Assembly: GCF_030409305.1 (NCBI RefSeq)
Contig: NZ_JAUFPQ010000012.1
Coordinates: 1-64,000 of the forward strand
Direction: 5' to 3'
Length of the DNA: 64,000 bases
Origin: Halomonas maura
GTDB lineage: Bacteria; Pseudomonadota; Gammaproteobacteria; Pseudomonadales; Halomonadaceae
Part shown: piece after piece, positions 10,401 to 19,644 of the stretch
How positions within the stretch are numbered: the stretch's first letter is position 1
Layout: the number at the start of each line of letters is the position of its first letter
The notes under the pieces: generated by a model
Database searches by the model: none
Told to the model about the DNA's origin: nothing
What the model saw: the letters and a program-made list of their open reading frames with translations, nothing else
Position numbers and translations under genes: made by a program

Positions 10401-11642
10401 ATGGCCGACTTCAGCGACCTGCTGTTGGACGTGGCCCGGGTCCGCCGCGACTTCCCGATCCTCGATCGGGAGGTCCACGGCAAGCCGCTGGTCTATCTCG
10501 ACAACGCGGCCACCAGCCAGACCCCGCGTCAGGTGATCGAGGTCTTCGACGCCTACTATCGGGGCTACAACGCCAACATCCATCGCGGTCTGCACACCCT
10601 GGCCGACGAGGCCACCGCGGCCTTCGAGGGAACCCGGGAGACGGTGCGGGCCTTCATCAACGCCGGCGAGGCCCGGGAGATCGTCTTCACCCGCGGCACT
10701 ACCGAGGCCATCAACCTGGTGGCGAACAGCTGGGGGCGCGCGAACCTGGGGCCCGGCGACGAGGTGCTGATCTCGCGTCTCGAGCACCACTCCAATATCG
10801 TGCCCTGGCAGCTGCTGGCCAGCGAGCTGGGGATCGTGATCAAGGTGATCCCGGTGGACGAGCGGGGCGTGCTCGACCAGGCGGCCTATCGCGACCTGAT
10901 CGGCGAGCGCACCAAGCTGGTGGCGGTCAACCATGTGTCCAACGCCTTCGGGACCATCAACCCGGTGGCCGAGATGGCGCGGGTCGCCCATGAGCACGGC
11001 GCGCGAATCCTGATCGACGGCGCCCAGGCGGCTCCCCACCAGCGGGTCGACGTGCGCGACATCGACGCCGACTTCTATGCCTTCTCCGGTCACAAGGTCT
11101 ACGGGCCCACCGGCGTCGGGGTGCTGTACGGCAAGGCCGAGCTGCTCGAGGCCATGCCGCCCTGGCAGGGCGGCGGCGAGATGATCAAGACGGTGTCCTT
11201 CGAGACGCCCACCACCTTCGCCGCCATCCCCCACAAGTTCGAGGCCGGCACCCCGGCCATCGCCGAGGTGATCGCGCTGGGCCGGGCGCTTCAGTGGGTC
11301 GGCGAGATCGGGATGGAGCTGATCAGCGCCTGGGAGGCCCGGCTGCTGCAGCATGCCAGCGAGGGGGTGGAGACGATCGACGGCCTGCGCATCCTGGGCA
11401 CCGCCCCCGACAAGGCCGGCGTGCTGTCCTTCGTGGTCGATGGCGCCCATTCCCAGGATATCGGCCTGCTGATCGACCAGCTCGGCGTGGCCATCCGCAC
11501 CGGCCATCACTGTGCCCAGCCGCTGCTGTCGTCGTTCGGCGTCGACGCCACCTGCCGCGCCTCCTTCGCCGCCTACAACACCCCCGAGGAGGTCGATATC
11601 TTCGTCGAGGGCCTCGAGCGGGTCGTGGGCATGCTGCGCTGA
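10401..11642 (+). CDS. sufS: Cysteine desulfurase SufS
   Basis: PLP enzyme of 413 residues that takes sulfur from L-cysteine as an enzyme persulfide and supplies it to SufB. The PLP lysine is K232 in FSGHKVYGPTGVG and the catalytic cysteine is C371 in RTGHHCAQPLL, which is the SufS/CsdA (group II) pattern. Length is normal. No SufE or SufU partner gene is present in the operon, so the sulfur acceptor must be encoded elsewhere. Confidence 0.96.
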   Translation: MADFSDLLLDVARVRRDFPILDREVHGKPLVYLDNAATSQTPRQVIEVFDAYYRGYNANIHRGLHTLADEATAAFEGTRETVRAFINAGEAREIVFTRGTTEAINLVANSWGRANLGPGDEVLISRLEHHSNIVPWQLLASELGIVIKVIPVDERGVLDQAAYRDLIGERTKLVAVNHVSNAFGTINPVAEMARVAHEHGARILIDGAQAAPHQRVDVRDIDADFYAFSGHKVYGPTGVGVLYGKAELLEAMPPWQGGGEMIKTVSFETPTTFAAIPHKFEAGTPAIAEVIALGRALQWVGEIGMELISAWEARLLQHASEGVETIDGLRILGTAPDKAGVLSFVVDGAHSQDIGLLIDQLGVAIRTGHHCAQPLLSSFGVDATCRASFAAYNTPEEVDIFVEGLERVVGMLR

Positions 11643-11660
11643 GGGTTCATTTAACCAATC

Positions 11661-11775
11661 TGGGGCGAGGTGAGCGCCGCGGGACAAGGCGGAGCGAGGG
11701 GCATCTGCCAGGGAAGGCCGATGCAGCGCCGATGGATGGCATCATGGCGCCCTCGCCAAGCTCCGGCTCACCGGG
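11661..11775. repeat. Dispersed palindromic intergenic element, copy B
   Basis: Homologous to the element between sufB and sufC and in the same orientation. It begins GGCGAGGTGAGCGCCGC and ends around GGCTCACCGGGG, so its ends again form an inverted repeat. It sits between sufS and sufT. Confidence 0.68.
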
Positions 11776-11831
11776 GCCTGGTCCCGGCAACGCTCACCCC
11801 TTGTGCCTGTCATGAAGCTCCAAGGAGTCAT

Positions 11832-12404
11832 ATGAGCGATTTCGACCCGTTGGTCGGCCTGTCCAAGGGCCAGCTCCTGCCGCTGCAGCGCGACGTCGAG
11901 GCGATCTCCATCCCCTTCGGCAAGACCGTGACGCTCGCCGAGGACAGCGAGGTCAGCGTGATGCAGGCCAAGGGCAGCTCGGTGAGCGTGGGCCACCAGG
12001 GGCGTCTCTACCTCATTGAAGGCCGTAACCTGGATGCCCTGGGCCTCGAGGCCCTGCCCCGGCCGACCCTGCCCGAGGATGCGTCGGAAGAGGCGATCGA
12101 GCGATTCGTCTGGGATCAGCTGCGCACCTGCTTCGATCCCGAGATCCCGGTCAATATCGTCGATCTGGGCCTGGTCTACGGCTGCCGCATCGAGCGGCTG
12201 ATCAGCGGCGAGCGCATCGTCACCATCCGCATGACGCTGACCGCTCCCGGCTGCGGCATGGGTGACGTCATCGCCGCGGATGCCCGCAACAAGATCCTCG
12301 GTGCGCCCCAGGTCCGCCAGGTGCACACCGAGATCGTCTTCGACCCGCCGTGGAGTCGTGAGATGATGAGCGACGAGGCCAAGCTGGAACTGGGGATGTT
12401 CTGA
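11832..12404 (+). CDS. sufT: Putative Fe-S cluster assembly protein SufT
   Basis: 190 residues. The N-terminal ~90 residues are specific to bacterial SufT. The C-terminal part is a DUF59/MIP18 domain with the DPEIPVNIVDLGLVY motif and the conserved cysteine in LTAPGCGMGD. SufT proteins help Fe-S cluster maturation, mainly under high demand. The ATG at 11832 follows AAGGAG. The frame is open much further upstream, but that part runs through the palindromic element and is not coding. sanA follows after 12 nt. Confidence 0.9.
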   Translation: MSDFDPLVGLSKGQLLPLQRDVEAISIPFGKTVTLAEDSEVSVMQAKGSSVSVGHQGRLYLIEGRNLDALGLEALPRPTLPEDASEEAIERFVWDQLRTCFDPEIPVNIVDLGLVYGCRIERLISGERIVTIRMTLTAPGCGMGDVIAADARNKILGAPQVRQVHTEIVFDPPWSREMMSDEAKLELGMF

Positions 12405-12416
12405 CCGGGGAGGTCG

Positions 12417-13199
12417 ATGTCCACGACGCTGTGGAAAAGCTTCAGGGGACTGCTGATGTCGCTGGGGGCCATTGCGCTCCTGGCGACATTGCTGTTGATT
12501 GGCGCCAACCTGTGGATGCTCGCCGAGACCCGTGGCGCCATCGACCCGGCGCTGGCCCAGTGCCGGCCCGAGCGGGTCGGCATCGTCTTCGGCACCTCCC
12601 ACTGGACGCGCAGCGGCGCGCGCAATCCGCACTTCGAGGGACGCATGCTCGCCGCCTCGCGGCTGGTCGAGGACGGCCGGGTCCGCCACCTGCTGCTGTC
12701 GGGCGACAACAGTACCCGCTACTACAACGAGCCGGTGACCATGTGGCGGGACCTGCGCAGTCGCCAGGTGCCGGATGCGGCCATGACCCTGGATTACGCC
12801 GGCTTCAGCACCTTCGATACCCTGTCCCGGGCCCGGGACGTCTTCGGCGTGCGCCGGGCACTGCTCATCACCCAGTCATGGCACCTGCCGCGGGCCCTGT
12901 TCATCGCCCGGGCCCTGGGGCTCGAGGCCCGCGGCTGCGCGGCCCCGGAACGGCGGTCGTACGGCACCCTGCAGTTGCGGGCACGGGAATGGGTCGCGCG
13001 GGTGGCGACCCTGGGGGATCTCTATCTCTGGCGGCGCGAGCCGCACTTCCTGGGTCCCCGGGAACCGTTGAACATCGTGCCCGGGGAGGAGGCGCGGGAC
13101 GTCAGGCCGGGGGAGGAGATCAGCGCCGCTGGCGCGGCTTCTGCTGTCGGTACAGTTCGCGAATCAGCGAGCGACAGTTCTTCCAGCAGTCCTCGATGA
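12417..13199 (+). CDS. sanA: SanA-like DUF218 membrane protein
   Basis: 260 residues. One N-terminal membrane anchor (about 10-32) is followed by a periplasmic DUF218 domain with GIVFGTSHW, LLLSGDNSTRYYNEP and LLITQSWHLPRA motifs, matching SanA. SanA of enterobacteria affects envelope barrier function (vancomycin sensitivity); the reaction is unknown. It begins 12 nt after sufT behind a strong GGGGAGG, so it may ride on the suf mRNA. Its low-complexity Ser-rich tail overlaps the 3' end of the convergent next gene by 80 bp. Confidence 0.82.
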   Translation: MSTTLWKSFRGLLMSLGAIALLATLLLIGANLWMLAETRGAIDPALAQCRPERVGIVFGTSHWTRSGARNPHFEGRMLAASRLVEDGRVRHLLLSGDNSTRYYNEPVTMWRDLRSRQVPDAAMTLDYAGFSTFDTLSRARDVFGVRRALLITQSWHLPRALFIARALGLEARGCAAPERRSYGTLQLRAREWVARVATLGDLYLWRREPHFLGPREPLNIVPGEEARDVRPGEEISAAGAASAVGTVRESASDSSSSSPR

Positions 13200-13566
13200 C
13201 CGCCTCGATGGGCTCGGGCAGGGGGTGGGTGAACAGGGTCGAGAGGGCCTGCATCAGCACCCGTTCCTGTTCCAGCAGCTCGTTGATCAGCACCTGGCTG
13301 TCGTCGCCGACGAAGCTCTTCAGCCGGCTCCATAGCCACATGTAGTCATCGCGCTCCACATCGGCGTCGCGCGGGAGGAGGTCGAGGTGCTTGCGGGCCA
13401 GTTCCTGCAACTCGCGCATCGACTCGTCCCTGGCCTCGAAGTAGGGGGTCAGGGCCTGGCGCAGGGTCGGCTTCAGGCGCTCGTGGTTGTCCTGAAAATA
13501 GTCGATGCTGTCGGCCAGCGCCTCGAGGACGCTGTCCATCGCCACTTGGCGATTGTCGAGAAACAT
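13120..13566 (-). CDS. Conserved helical protein of unknown function
   Basis: 148 residues, not recognised. It is predicted to be almost entirely alpha-helical and soluble, rich in Leu, Glu and Arg, with one cysteine pair (DCWKNC) near residues 126-131 and a basic tail QKPRQRR. The ATG at 13566 has an excellent GGAGGAGGTGA upstream, which supports it being real. It lies upstream of sanA's end on the opposite strand and is read away from rimK, in the same direction. Confidence 0.7.
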   Translation of the reverse strand: MFLDNRQVAMDSVLEALADSIDYFQDNHERLKPTLRQALTPYFEARDESMRELQELARKHLDLLPRDADVERDDYMWLWSRLKSFVGDDSQVLINELLEQERVLMQALSTLFTHPLPEPIEAVIEDCWKNCRSLIRELYRQQKPRQRR

Positions 13567-13644
13567 GGGCGGTCACCTCCTCCGGTGACGCAGATTGTGG
13601 GGGTGTCGACGGTCTTTTGCCACCCCCGCCGGGCAATTATTTGC

Positions 13645-14553
13645 TTAGCCTTTAGGCTTGGGCGGCGTCTTGCGACGCGGCATGGCGCTCTTCTCCAGGT
13701 GCTCGATGATCAGCCCGGCGATGTCCCTGCCGGTGGCGGTCTCGATGCCCTTCAGCCCCGGCGAGGAGTTGACCTCCATGATCACCGGACCATGGTTCGA
13801 GCGCAGCAGGTCGACCCCCGCGACCCGCAGGCCCATGGCCTTGGCGGCGCGGATCGCCGTGGAGCGTTCCTCCGGGGTGATGCGGATCACGCTGGCACTG
13901 CCGCCGCGATGCAGGTTGGAGCGGAACTCGCCCTCGGCGGCCTGGCGCTTCATCGCGGCCACCACCTTGTCGCCGATCACCAGGCAGCGGATATCGGCCC
14001 CCCTGGCTTCCTTGATGTACTCCTGGACCATGATGTTGGCCTTCATGCCCATGAAGGCCTGGATCACCGACTCGGCGGCCTGGTTGGTCTCGGCCAGCAC
14101 CACGCCGATGCCCTGGGTGCCCTCCAGCAGCTTGATCACCAGCGGGGCCCCGCGGACCATGGTGATCAGGTCGGGAATGTCGTCGGGAGAATGGGCGAAG
14201 CCCGTCACCGGCAGGCCGATGCCCTTGCGGGAGAGCAGCTGCAGGGAGCGCAGCTTGTCCCGCGAGCGGGTGATGGAGACGCTGTCGTTGAGCACGTAGG
14301 TGCCCATCATCTCGAACTGGCGCAGCACCGCGCAGCCATAGAAGGTGATGGAGGCGCCGATGCGCGGGATCACCGCGTCGAAGGGTTCGAGTTCCTCGCC
14401 CTTGTAGTGGATCGAGGGATGGTGCGAGGCGATGCTCATGTAGCAGCGCAGGGTGTCGACCACCCGGGCGGTATGACCCCGGGCCTCGGCGGCCTCGATC
14501 AGCCGACGCGTGGAATAGAGGTTGCGATTGCGTGACAGCAGCGCGAAGTGCAT
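13645..14553 (-). CDS. rimK: RimK-family glutamate ligase (ribosomal protein S6 modification)
   Basis: ATP-grasp enzyme of 302 residues, the size of E. coli RimK, which adds glutamates to the C-terminus of ribosomal protein S6. Visible motifs are the N-terminal [18 protein letters not shown], the ATP-binding [33 protein letters not shown], and the metal-binding [15 protein letters not shown]. The start is the ATG at 14553; the frame extends upstream but only as a shadow of other DNA. It lies 38 nt after rimB, so the two form an operon. The tail is basic and proline-rich ([10 protein letters not shown]). Confidence 0.93.
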   Translation of the reverse strand: MHFALLSRNRNLYSTRRLIEAAEARGHTARVVDTLRCYMSIASHHPSIHYKGEELEPFDAVIPRIGASITFYGCAVLRQFEMMGTYVLNDSVSITRSRDKLRSLQLLSRKGIGLPVTGFAHSPDDIPDLITMVRGAPLVIKLLEGTQGIGVVLAETNQAAESVIQAFMGMKANIMVQEYIKEARGADIRCLVIGDKVVAAMKRQAAEGEFRSNLHRGGSASVIRITPEERSTAIRAAKAMGLRVAGVDLLRSNHGPVIMEVNSSPGLKGIETATGRDIAGLIIEHLEKSAMPRRKTPPKPKG

Positions 14554-14591
14554 GGCGGGTCTCCGGTAGCGTGGGCTGAATAGGGAAGCGG

Positions 14592-15029
14592 TCAGGGCTC
14601 GCCGTGCAGGAAGCCGGCCCCCGGGGCCACCAGCAGGCGGCGCAGGGCGCGGCGTCCCAGCAGCATGGGGTGGCGCATGTTGCGTCGGTCGGCCAGCGTC
14701 AGCTCGACCGGGAACTCCAGTTCGCCGAGTTGCATGAGCGTGCGGATCACGTAGCGCCACTCGGCCTGGCCGTTGGAACTGGTCACCCGGCGGCGGTCGT
14801 GCAGGTGCATATGGTGGACATGGGCCGGGCTGCCGGGGCCGCCGCCACGGGTGGTGAAGCTGACCCAGAGGTGGCCGTCCTGCTCGTAGGACTCGATGTC
14901 CTCGGCATGCAGCGACGAGGTGCGGGCGCCGGTATCGGCCTTGGCACACAGTGTCAGGTGCAGTTCCGGCAGGGTGACCATCTCGCGGCGGCCGATCACC
15001 GCCTTGGCCTGGTAGGGCAGTTCCTTCAT
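14592..15029 (-). CDS. rimB: RimB-like retropepsin-fold protein (PF05618)
   Basis: 145 residues with the family signature [12 protein letters not shown] near residues 31-42 (DTGA aspartic motif) and the conserved block [10 protein letters not shown]. Members are annotated as ATP-dependent zinc proteases, but the fold is retropepsin-like. In Pseudomonas fluorescens, RimB acts with RimK and RimA to tune S6 glutamylation. Its place directly before rimK supports that role here. The ATG at 15029 lies 24 nt after the DUF3549 gene. Confidence 0.85.
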   Translation of the reverse strand: MKELPYQAKAVIGRREMVTLPELHLTLCAKADTGARTSSLHAEDIESYEQDGHLWVSFTTRGGGPGSPAHVHHMHLHDRRRVTSSNGQAEWRYVIRTLMQLGELEFPVELTLADRRNMRHPMLLGRRALRRLLVAPGAGFLHGEP

Positions 15030-15053
15030 GGCATCACTCCTCGTGGCGCCGGC

Positions 15054-16079
15054 TCAACGGGACAGGCCGGCCAGGCGGCGGCCGATGGAGGAAGCCGGCG
15101 CGGCCTCGCGCAGCGTCATCAGCACCGGCAGGCGCAGGCGCGGGATCAGCGCCAGGTCCCGGGCCACGGCGGTGAAATCCGCCTGGGGCGCCTCGGCCAG
15201 CCGAGTCAGGAAGCGCGGCAGCCGCTCGCCGTCTTCCAGGTGGCGCCACCCGCGCCCCGCCATGGCCGCCAGCAGGTCCGGGCCGCAGGCCTCGGGGGCG
15301 TCGAGCAGGGCGTCGAACCAGGCACCGGCCACGCGGGTCTCGGCACCGGCGACGGCGCGCACGCAGGCGCAGAAGGCCTCGACATCGCCGGCCTCGGCGG
15401 CCGCCTCGCCCCGGGCGCGCAGGGCCTCGGCCAGGTCTTCGGCGATCGTCACATGTTCCAGACAGTAACACAGCGAGGTGAGGACCTCGCCGGGCAGGGC
15501 CGGCAGGTGTGCCGCCAGGCGGCCGGCCTGGTCGGCGTCCATGCGCACCACGAAGTCGGCCAGGCCCTGCAGCCCCAGGGCACGCCAGTCGAGTGCCTGC
15601 TGCCCCTCCAGGTAGGCCTCCGCCGGCTCCAGGTGCTGGCTCGCCGGGCGACCCAGGTCGAGGCTGGCGCGGGCGTGCAGCAGGGCCTGGAAGGGCATCG
15701 AGGGCGTGAAGGCCAGGGGGTTGTCCTTCATCAGGTTGTCGATCTGCTCGCCGTCCCCGCGGCCCAGGCCCCGGACGTTGCGCCCCAGGGTCTCGAGCAG
15801 CCGCTGCAGGAAGGCGTCTCGCGGGGCCGGGTCGAGCTGGCCCTGTTCGTCCAGCGGCAGGGCCAGGAACCAGATCAGCGGGTCCTCGAGTTCGCCGACG
15901 CGAAACACCATGGCCAGGCGGGCCTTGCCCTGCCAGGGTTGCGGCCAGGGCCGCTGGCCGGCCTCGAGGGCCGCCAGGTCCTCGAGGGGGCAGGGCTCGA
16001 CGCGCCGGCCCAGGTGATAGAGCCTCACCTCGGCACCGGTGCGAATGAAGAAGTCGTGAAGGCTGTCGATCGGCTGCAT
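15054..16079 (-). CDS. DUF3549 family protein
   Basis: 341 residues starting MQPIDSLHDFFIRTGA, matching the DUF3549 family known mainly from Pseudomonas and relatives. It is soluble and helix-rich, without catalytic motifs that I can recognise. It is the first gene of a compact minus-strand group with rimB and rimK (24- and 38-nt gaps), so a link to ribosome modification is possible. This is inference from context only. Confidence 0.78.
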   Translation of the reverse strand: MQPIDSLHDFFIRTGAEVRLYHLGRRVEPCPLEDLAALEAGQRPWPQPWQGKARLAMVFRVGELEDPLIWFLALPLDEQGQLDPAPRDAFLQRLLETLGRNVRGLGRGDGEQIDNLMKDNPLAFTPSMPFQALLHARASLDLGRPASQHLEPAEAYLEGQQALDWRALGLQGLADFVVRMDADQAGRLAAHLPALPGEVLTSLCYCLEHVTIAEDLAEALRARGEAAAEAGDVEAFCACVRAVAGAETRVAGAWFDALLDAPEACGPDLLAAMAGRGWRHLEDGERLPRFLTRLAEAPQADFTAVARDLALIPRLRLPVLMTLREAAPASSIGRRLAGLSR

Positions 16080-16407
16080 GCTGTCTCTCCACTCTCGGAC
16101 CGTGCACTCTACCGTGGCTCCCGCGTCCTGTCAGCCTGTCGGACAGGCGATGCCCGGCGCGGCTGGTCAATTCCTGACCAGTCCCCGCCGAGGCCCGTGG
16201 CGACGGCGGATGGGGTATCTTTCCAAGGCTTATCCACAGGGGCGTTCAGTGGATCTGTGAATGAACGTCCTGCGGGCTCCGGCTATAGCAGGCATAATCG
16301 ATGCCTATTGGCCGTGGGCCGAGATTTTCCCTACTTTATCTGTGAAAATAGAATATAAGAACCGTTTTTTATTCCATGCAGATCTTGCTCTCACCGGAGG
16401 CATCCTC
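16080..16407. other. Divergent intergenic region with an inverted repeat and a DnaA box
   Basis: This 328-bp gap separates the leftward DUF3549-rim group from the rightward amino acid importer. It holds a CTGGTCA-5 nt-TGACCAG inverted repeat (16163-16181), a perfect DnaA box TTATCCACA (16230-16238) and an AT-rich stretch (about 16320-16385) that probably contains the importer promoter. No coding sequence is convincing. Confidence 0.5.
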
Positions 16408-17172
16408 ATGTTACGTTCTTTTGCATTGCCCCTGCTGTCTGCCGGCGTCATCGCCATCGCCGGCGGCGCCCAGGCCCAGGCGCAGGAAGAGACCCTCAAG
16501 GTCGGCATGTCCGGCGGCTACTTCCCGTTCACCTTCGTCGAGCAGGACACCCTCAAGGGCTTCGAGGTCGACGTCATGGAGGCGGTGGCCGAGGAAATGG
16601 ACGCCGAGGTGGAGTTCGTGACCGCCAACTTCTCGGGGCTGTTCGGCATGCTCGAGTCCGGTCGCATCGACACCATCGCCAACCAGATCACCATCACCGA
16701 GGAGCGCCAGGCGAAGTACGTCTTCACCCAGCCCTACGTCTACGATGGCGCCCAGGTGGTGGTCAAGGAAGGCAACGCGACCATCGCGGGGGTCGAGGAC
16801 CTGCGCGGCAAGACCGTGGCGGTGAACCTGGGCTCCAACTACGAGCAGCTGTTGCGCGAGCTGCCCTATGCCGACGAGATCGATATCCGCACCTACGAGA
16901 GCAATATCGAGCAGGACACCGCGTTGGGTCGCGTCGATGCCTTCGTCATGGACCGGGTCAGTGCCAGCCAGGTCATCCAGGACAAGCCGCTGCCCCTGGC
17001 CCTGGCCGGCCAGCCGTTCTCCGAGATCCGCAACGCCCTGCCGTTTCGCGATACCGAGGCGGACCGTGCCCTGCGTGATCGGGTCGATGCGGCCCTCACC
17101 GCGCTGCGCGAGGAGGGCACCCTGAGCGAGATCTCCGAGCGCTGGTTCGGCAACGACATCACCCGTCCCTGA
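16408..17172 (+). CDS. Polar amino acid (cystine-type) ABC transporter substrate-binding protein
   Basis: Periplasmic binding protein of 254 residues. A signal peptide of about 25 residues ends AQAQA. The mature domain is of SBP_bac_3 type, with [37 protein letters not shown] and [14 protein letters not shown]. These features resemble FliY/TcyJ cystine binders, but the ligand is not certain. The ATG at 16408 follows ACCGGAGG by 7 nt; the open frame upstream from 16261 is rejected. It is the first gene of a three-gene importer. Confidence 0.87.
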   Translation: MLRSFALPLLSAGVIAIAGGAQAQAQEETLKVGMSGGYFPFTFVEQDTLKGFEVDVMEAVAEEMDAEVEFVTANFSGLFGMLESGRIDTIANQITITEERQAKYVFTQPYVYDGAQVVVKEGNATIAGVEDLRGKTVAVNLGSNYEQLLRELPYADEIDIRTYESNIEQDTALGRVDAFVMDRVSASQVIQDKPLPLALAGQPFSEIRNALPFRDTEADRALRDRVDAALTALREEGTLSEISERWFGNDITRP

Positions 17173-17190
17173 TCCGCTGCCTGGGCCGAC

Positions 17191-17865
17191 ATGAGCATTC
17201 TCGATCTCGACTACATGGTAGGGCTGGTGCCCATCCTGCTGCGCTATCTGCCGCTGACGCTGGCCATGGCCGCGGCGGGGATGGCGCTGGCCCTGGTACT
17301 GGCCTGCGGCCTGGCGGTGATCCGGGTGCTGCGGATTCCGGGGCTGAACGGCGTGACCCTGCTGTTCATCTCCTTCTTCCGTGGCACGCCGCTGCTGGTC
17401 CAGCTGTTCCTGTTCTACTACGGGCTGCCCCAGGTCCTGGCCTTTCTCACCCGGATCGACGGCATCACCGCCACCATCATGGGGCTGACCCTGCACTTCG
17501 CCGCCTACATGGCGGAATCGATCCGCGCCGCCATCGTCGGCGTGGACCGCAGCCAGACCGAGGCGGCGCTGTCGATCGGCATGACCAACGGCCAGCTGAT
17601 GCGGCGCATCGTGCTGCCCCAGGCCACCCGGGTGGCCGTGCCCACCCTGATGAACTACTTCATCGACATGATCAAGGCCACCTCCCTGGCCTTCACGCTG
17701 GGCGTGACCGAACTGATGGGGGCGACCCAGAAGGAGGCCGCCGGCAGCTTCCTGTACTTCGAGGCCTTCATCACGGTGGCGGTGTTCTACTGGGTCATCG
17801 TCGAGCTGCTGGCCTGGTGCCAGCGCCGGCTGGAGACCCGGCTCAACGAGGCGTATCGCAGATGA
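17191..17865 (+). CDS. Polar amino acid ABC transporter permease (TcyL type)
   Basis: Inner-membrane permease of 224 residues of the HisM/HisQ type with about five membrane segments. Visible are [19 protein letters not shown] and the docking loop [20 protein letters not shown]. As a single permease gene it would act as a homodimer. The stop codon overlaps the ATPase start (ATGA at 17862-17865). Confidence 0.9.
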   Translation: MSILDLDYMVGLVPILLRYLPLTLAMAAAGMALALVLACGLAVIRVLRIPGLNGVTLLFISFFRGTPLLVQLFLFYYGLPQVLAFLTRIDGITATIMGLTLHFAAYMAESIRAAIVGVDRSQTEAALSIGMTNGQLMRRIVLPQATRVAVPTLMNYFIDMIKATSLAFTLGVTELMGATQKEAAGSFLYFEAFITVAVFYWVIVELLAWCQRRLETRLNEAYRR

Positions 17866-18620
17866 TCCAGGTAGCCAATCTCGTCAAGCGCTTCGGCGAC
17901 GCCACCGTGCTCGATGGCATCGATCTGGCCATCGACCAGGGCGAGATCATCGTGGTGATCGGGCCCTCGGGCACGGGCAAGTCGACCCTGCTGCGCTGCC
18001 TGAACTTCCTCGAGCGACCGGATGCCGGGCACCTGACCCTCGGTGACCTGGATGTCGATGTCACTCGGGCGACCCGTGCCGATATCCTCGCGGCCCGGCG
18101 GCGCACGGCCTTCGTGTTCCAGAACTATGCGCTGTTCGCCAACAAGACGGCGCTGGAGAACATCGCCGAGGGACTGATCGTGGTCAACCGCTGGCCCAGG
18201 GCCAAGGCCCACGCCCGGGCCCGGGAGATCCTGCAGCGCATCGGCCTGGCCGACAAGGCCGACGCCTATCCGGCCTCGCTGTCGGGCGGCCAGCAGCAGC
18301 GGGTGGGGATCGGCCGCGCCATGGCCGCCCAGGCCGAGGTGATCCTGTTCGACGAGCCCACCTCCTCGCTGGATCCGGAGTGGGTCGAGGAGGTCCTGGC
18401 GCTGATGAAGCAGCTGGCCGCCGAACGCCAGACCATGCTGGTGGTGACCCACGAGATGGGCTTCGCCCGGGACGTGGCCGATCGCGTGGTGTTCATGGAG
18501 GGCGGCCGCATCGTCGAGCAGGGACCGCCGTCGCGGCTGTTCAACGCGCCCCGCGATCCCCGCACCCGCGACTTCCTGCGCAAGGTCCTGGCCGCCCAGC
18601 CCGCCATCCAGTCTTCCTGA
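17862..18620 (+). CDS. Polar amino acid ABC transporter ATP-binding protein
   Basis: ATPase subunit of 252 residues. Walker A is GPSGTGKS (residues 35-42), the Q-loop is FQNYALF, the signature is LSGGQQQR, Walker B is [14 protein letters not shown], and the H-loop is [11 protein letters not shown]. The start is the ATG at 17862 overlapping the permease stop. It completes the importer with the binding protein and permease upstream. Confidence 0.92.
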   Translation: MIQVANLVKRFGDATVLDGIDLAIDQGEIIVVIGPSGTGKSTLLRCLNFLERPDAGHLTLGDLDVDVTRATRADILAARRRTAFVFQNYALFANKTALENIAEGLIVVNRWPRAKAHARAREILQRIGLADKADAYPASLSGGQQQRVGIGRAMAAQAEVILFDEPTSSLDPEWVEEVLALMKQLAAERQTMLVVTHEMGFARDVADRVVFMEGGRIVEQGPPSRLFNAPRDPRTRDFLRKVLAAQPAIQSS

Positions 18621-18687
18621 ACCGGGGTTGGCCGCCGGTGCGTCGAGGCGGGATAATGAAGGCACAGACCGACCGGAGCGATAGCCC

Positions 18688-19020
18688 ATGAGCGTACACG
18701 AGGAACTCGATCAGGCCCTGCGCGAACTCGAGTCCACCATGAAGGCGGCCGACATGTGGCGCATGGAGCGCCCCGAGCCCGAGGCCTTCGACAGCCCCCA
18801 GCCGTTCTGCATCGACACCATGGCGCTGCCCCAGTGGCTGCGTTTCGTGTTCATCGCCCGGCTGGAGGCGCTGGTGGAGGCGCGCGCGCCGCTGCCGTCG
18901 ACCTGCGACGTGGCGCCCGCGGTGGAGGCCTACCTGACCCAGGAGGGCGCCCGGGCCAGCGACCGTCTGCTGATGTGCAAGGTGGTCGAGCGGATCGACC
19001 GCCTGGTCACCGAGAACTGA
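18688..19020 (+). CDS. yqcC: YqcC family protein (DUF446)
   Basis: 110-residue soluble helical protein. The conserved features of the family are readable: the WRMERPEPEAF segment, QPFCIDTM, LPQWLRFVFIARL and the closing helix. Function is unknown; in E. coli yqcC neighbours truC. The ATG at 18688 is preceded by GGAGCGATAGCCC. The gamma-glutamylcyclotransferase-like gene follows after 7 nt, so they share an mRNA. Confidence 0.85.
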   Translation: MSVHEELDQALRELESTMKAADMWRMERPEPEAFDSPQPFCIDTMALPQWLRFVFIARLEALVEARAPLPSTCDVAPAVEAYLTQEGARASDRLLMCKVVERIDRLVTEN

Positions 19021-19027
19021 GGCCCCC

Positions 19028-19528
19028 ATGCCGTACTATTTCGCCTATGGCAGCAACATGAACCCGGCTCGGGTGGAGGCGCGGATCGGCACGACCCGTC
19101 GTGCGCTGCCCGGGATGCTGGCCGATCACGGCCTGTGCTTCGACAAGGCCTCCCGGGTGGCGGGCATCAGCCATGCCAATGTGGCGCCCGCTCCCGGCGG
19201 CCGGGTGGAGGGCGCGCTCTTCGAGCTGGTCGCGCCCGAGCAGATCCACCTGATGGATCCCTTCGAGGGCTACCCCCACTCCTATGACCGGCATCGCCTG
19301 CCGATCCATACCGAGCATGGGGCCATCGAGGCCTGGGTCTACATCGCCGCGCCCGGTACCACGGCCGAGGCACTCAGGCCGGCCCGGGAATACCTCGATC
19401 ACCTGTTGGCCGGCGAGGCCTTCCTGAGCCCGACCTACCATGCCCGCCTGGCCGAGGTGGAGGCGGTGCACGGCCTGGACGACGAGACATTGATGGCGCT
19501 GGGGTTGTCCCGCCATACGCCGCGCTAG
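19028..19528 (+). CDS. Gamma-glutamylcyclotransferase family protein
   Basis: 166 residues with the family substrate loop FAYGSNM at residues 5-11 and the EGYPHSYDR segment (near 80) where the catalytic glutamate is expected. Relatives release 5-oxoproline from gamma-glutamyl compounds, including glutathione breakdown products. The precise substrate cannot be assigned. The ATG is 7 nt after yqcC. A strong hairpin at 19593 closes the transcript. Confidence 0.82.
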   Translation: MPYYFAYGSNMNPARVEARIGTTRRALPGMLADHGLCFDKASRVAGISHANVAPAPGGRVEGALFELVAPEQIHLMDPFEGYPHSYDRHRLPIHTEHGAIEAWVYIAAPGTTAEALRPAREYLDHLLAGEAFLSPTYHARLAEVEAVHGLDDETLMALGLSRHTPR

Positions 19529-19592
19529 TGTCCTGGATCGGCGGAGGTTGATCGAGCCTTGAGACAGGCTGCCAGGCGTCATGCCACTCACG

Positions 19593-19624
19593 ACAGCAGG
19601 CCCGCCGATCGGCGGGCCTGCTGT
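19593..19624. terminator. Perfect 14-bp hairpin between convergent genes
   Basis: Fourteen paired bases close a GATC loop (arms 19593-19606 and 19611-19624). It lies between the convergent cyclotransferase-like and ompW genes. There is no T-run on either side, but position and stability suggest a shared transcript end. Confidence 0.6.
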
Positions 19625-19644
19625 CTGTCGGGGCTGGCGCTCGC

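Noticed and set aside
16230..16380. Replication origin suggested by a DnaA box and AT-rich DNA
   Set aside because: Only one perfect DnaA box and no dnaA, dnaN, gidA or parA neighbours; insufficient for an origin.
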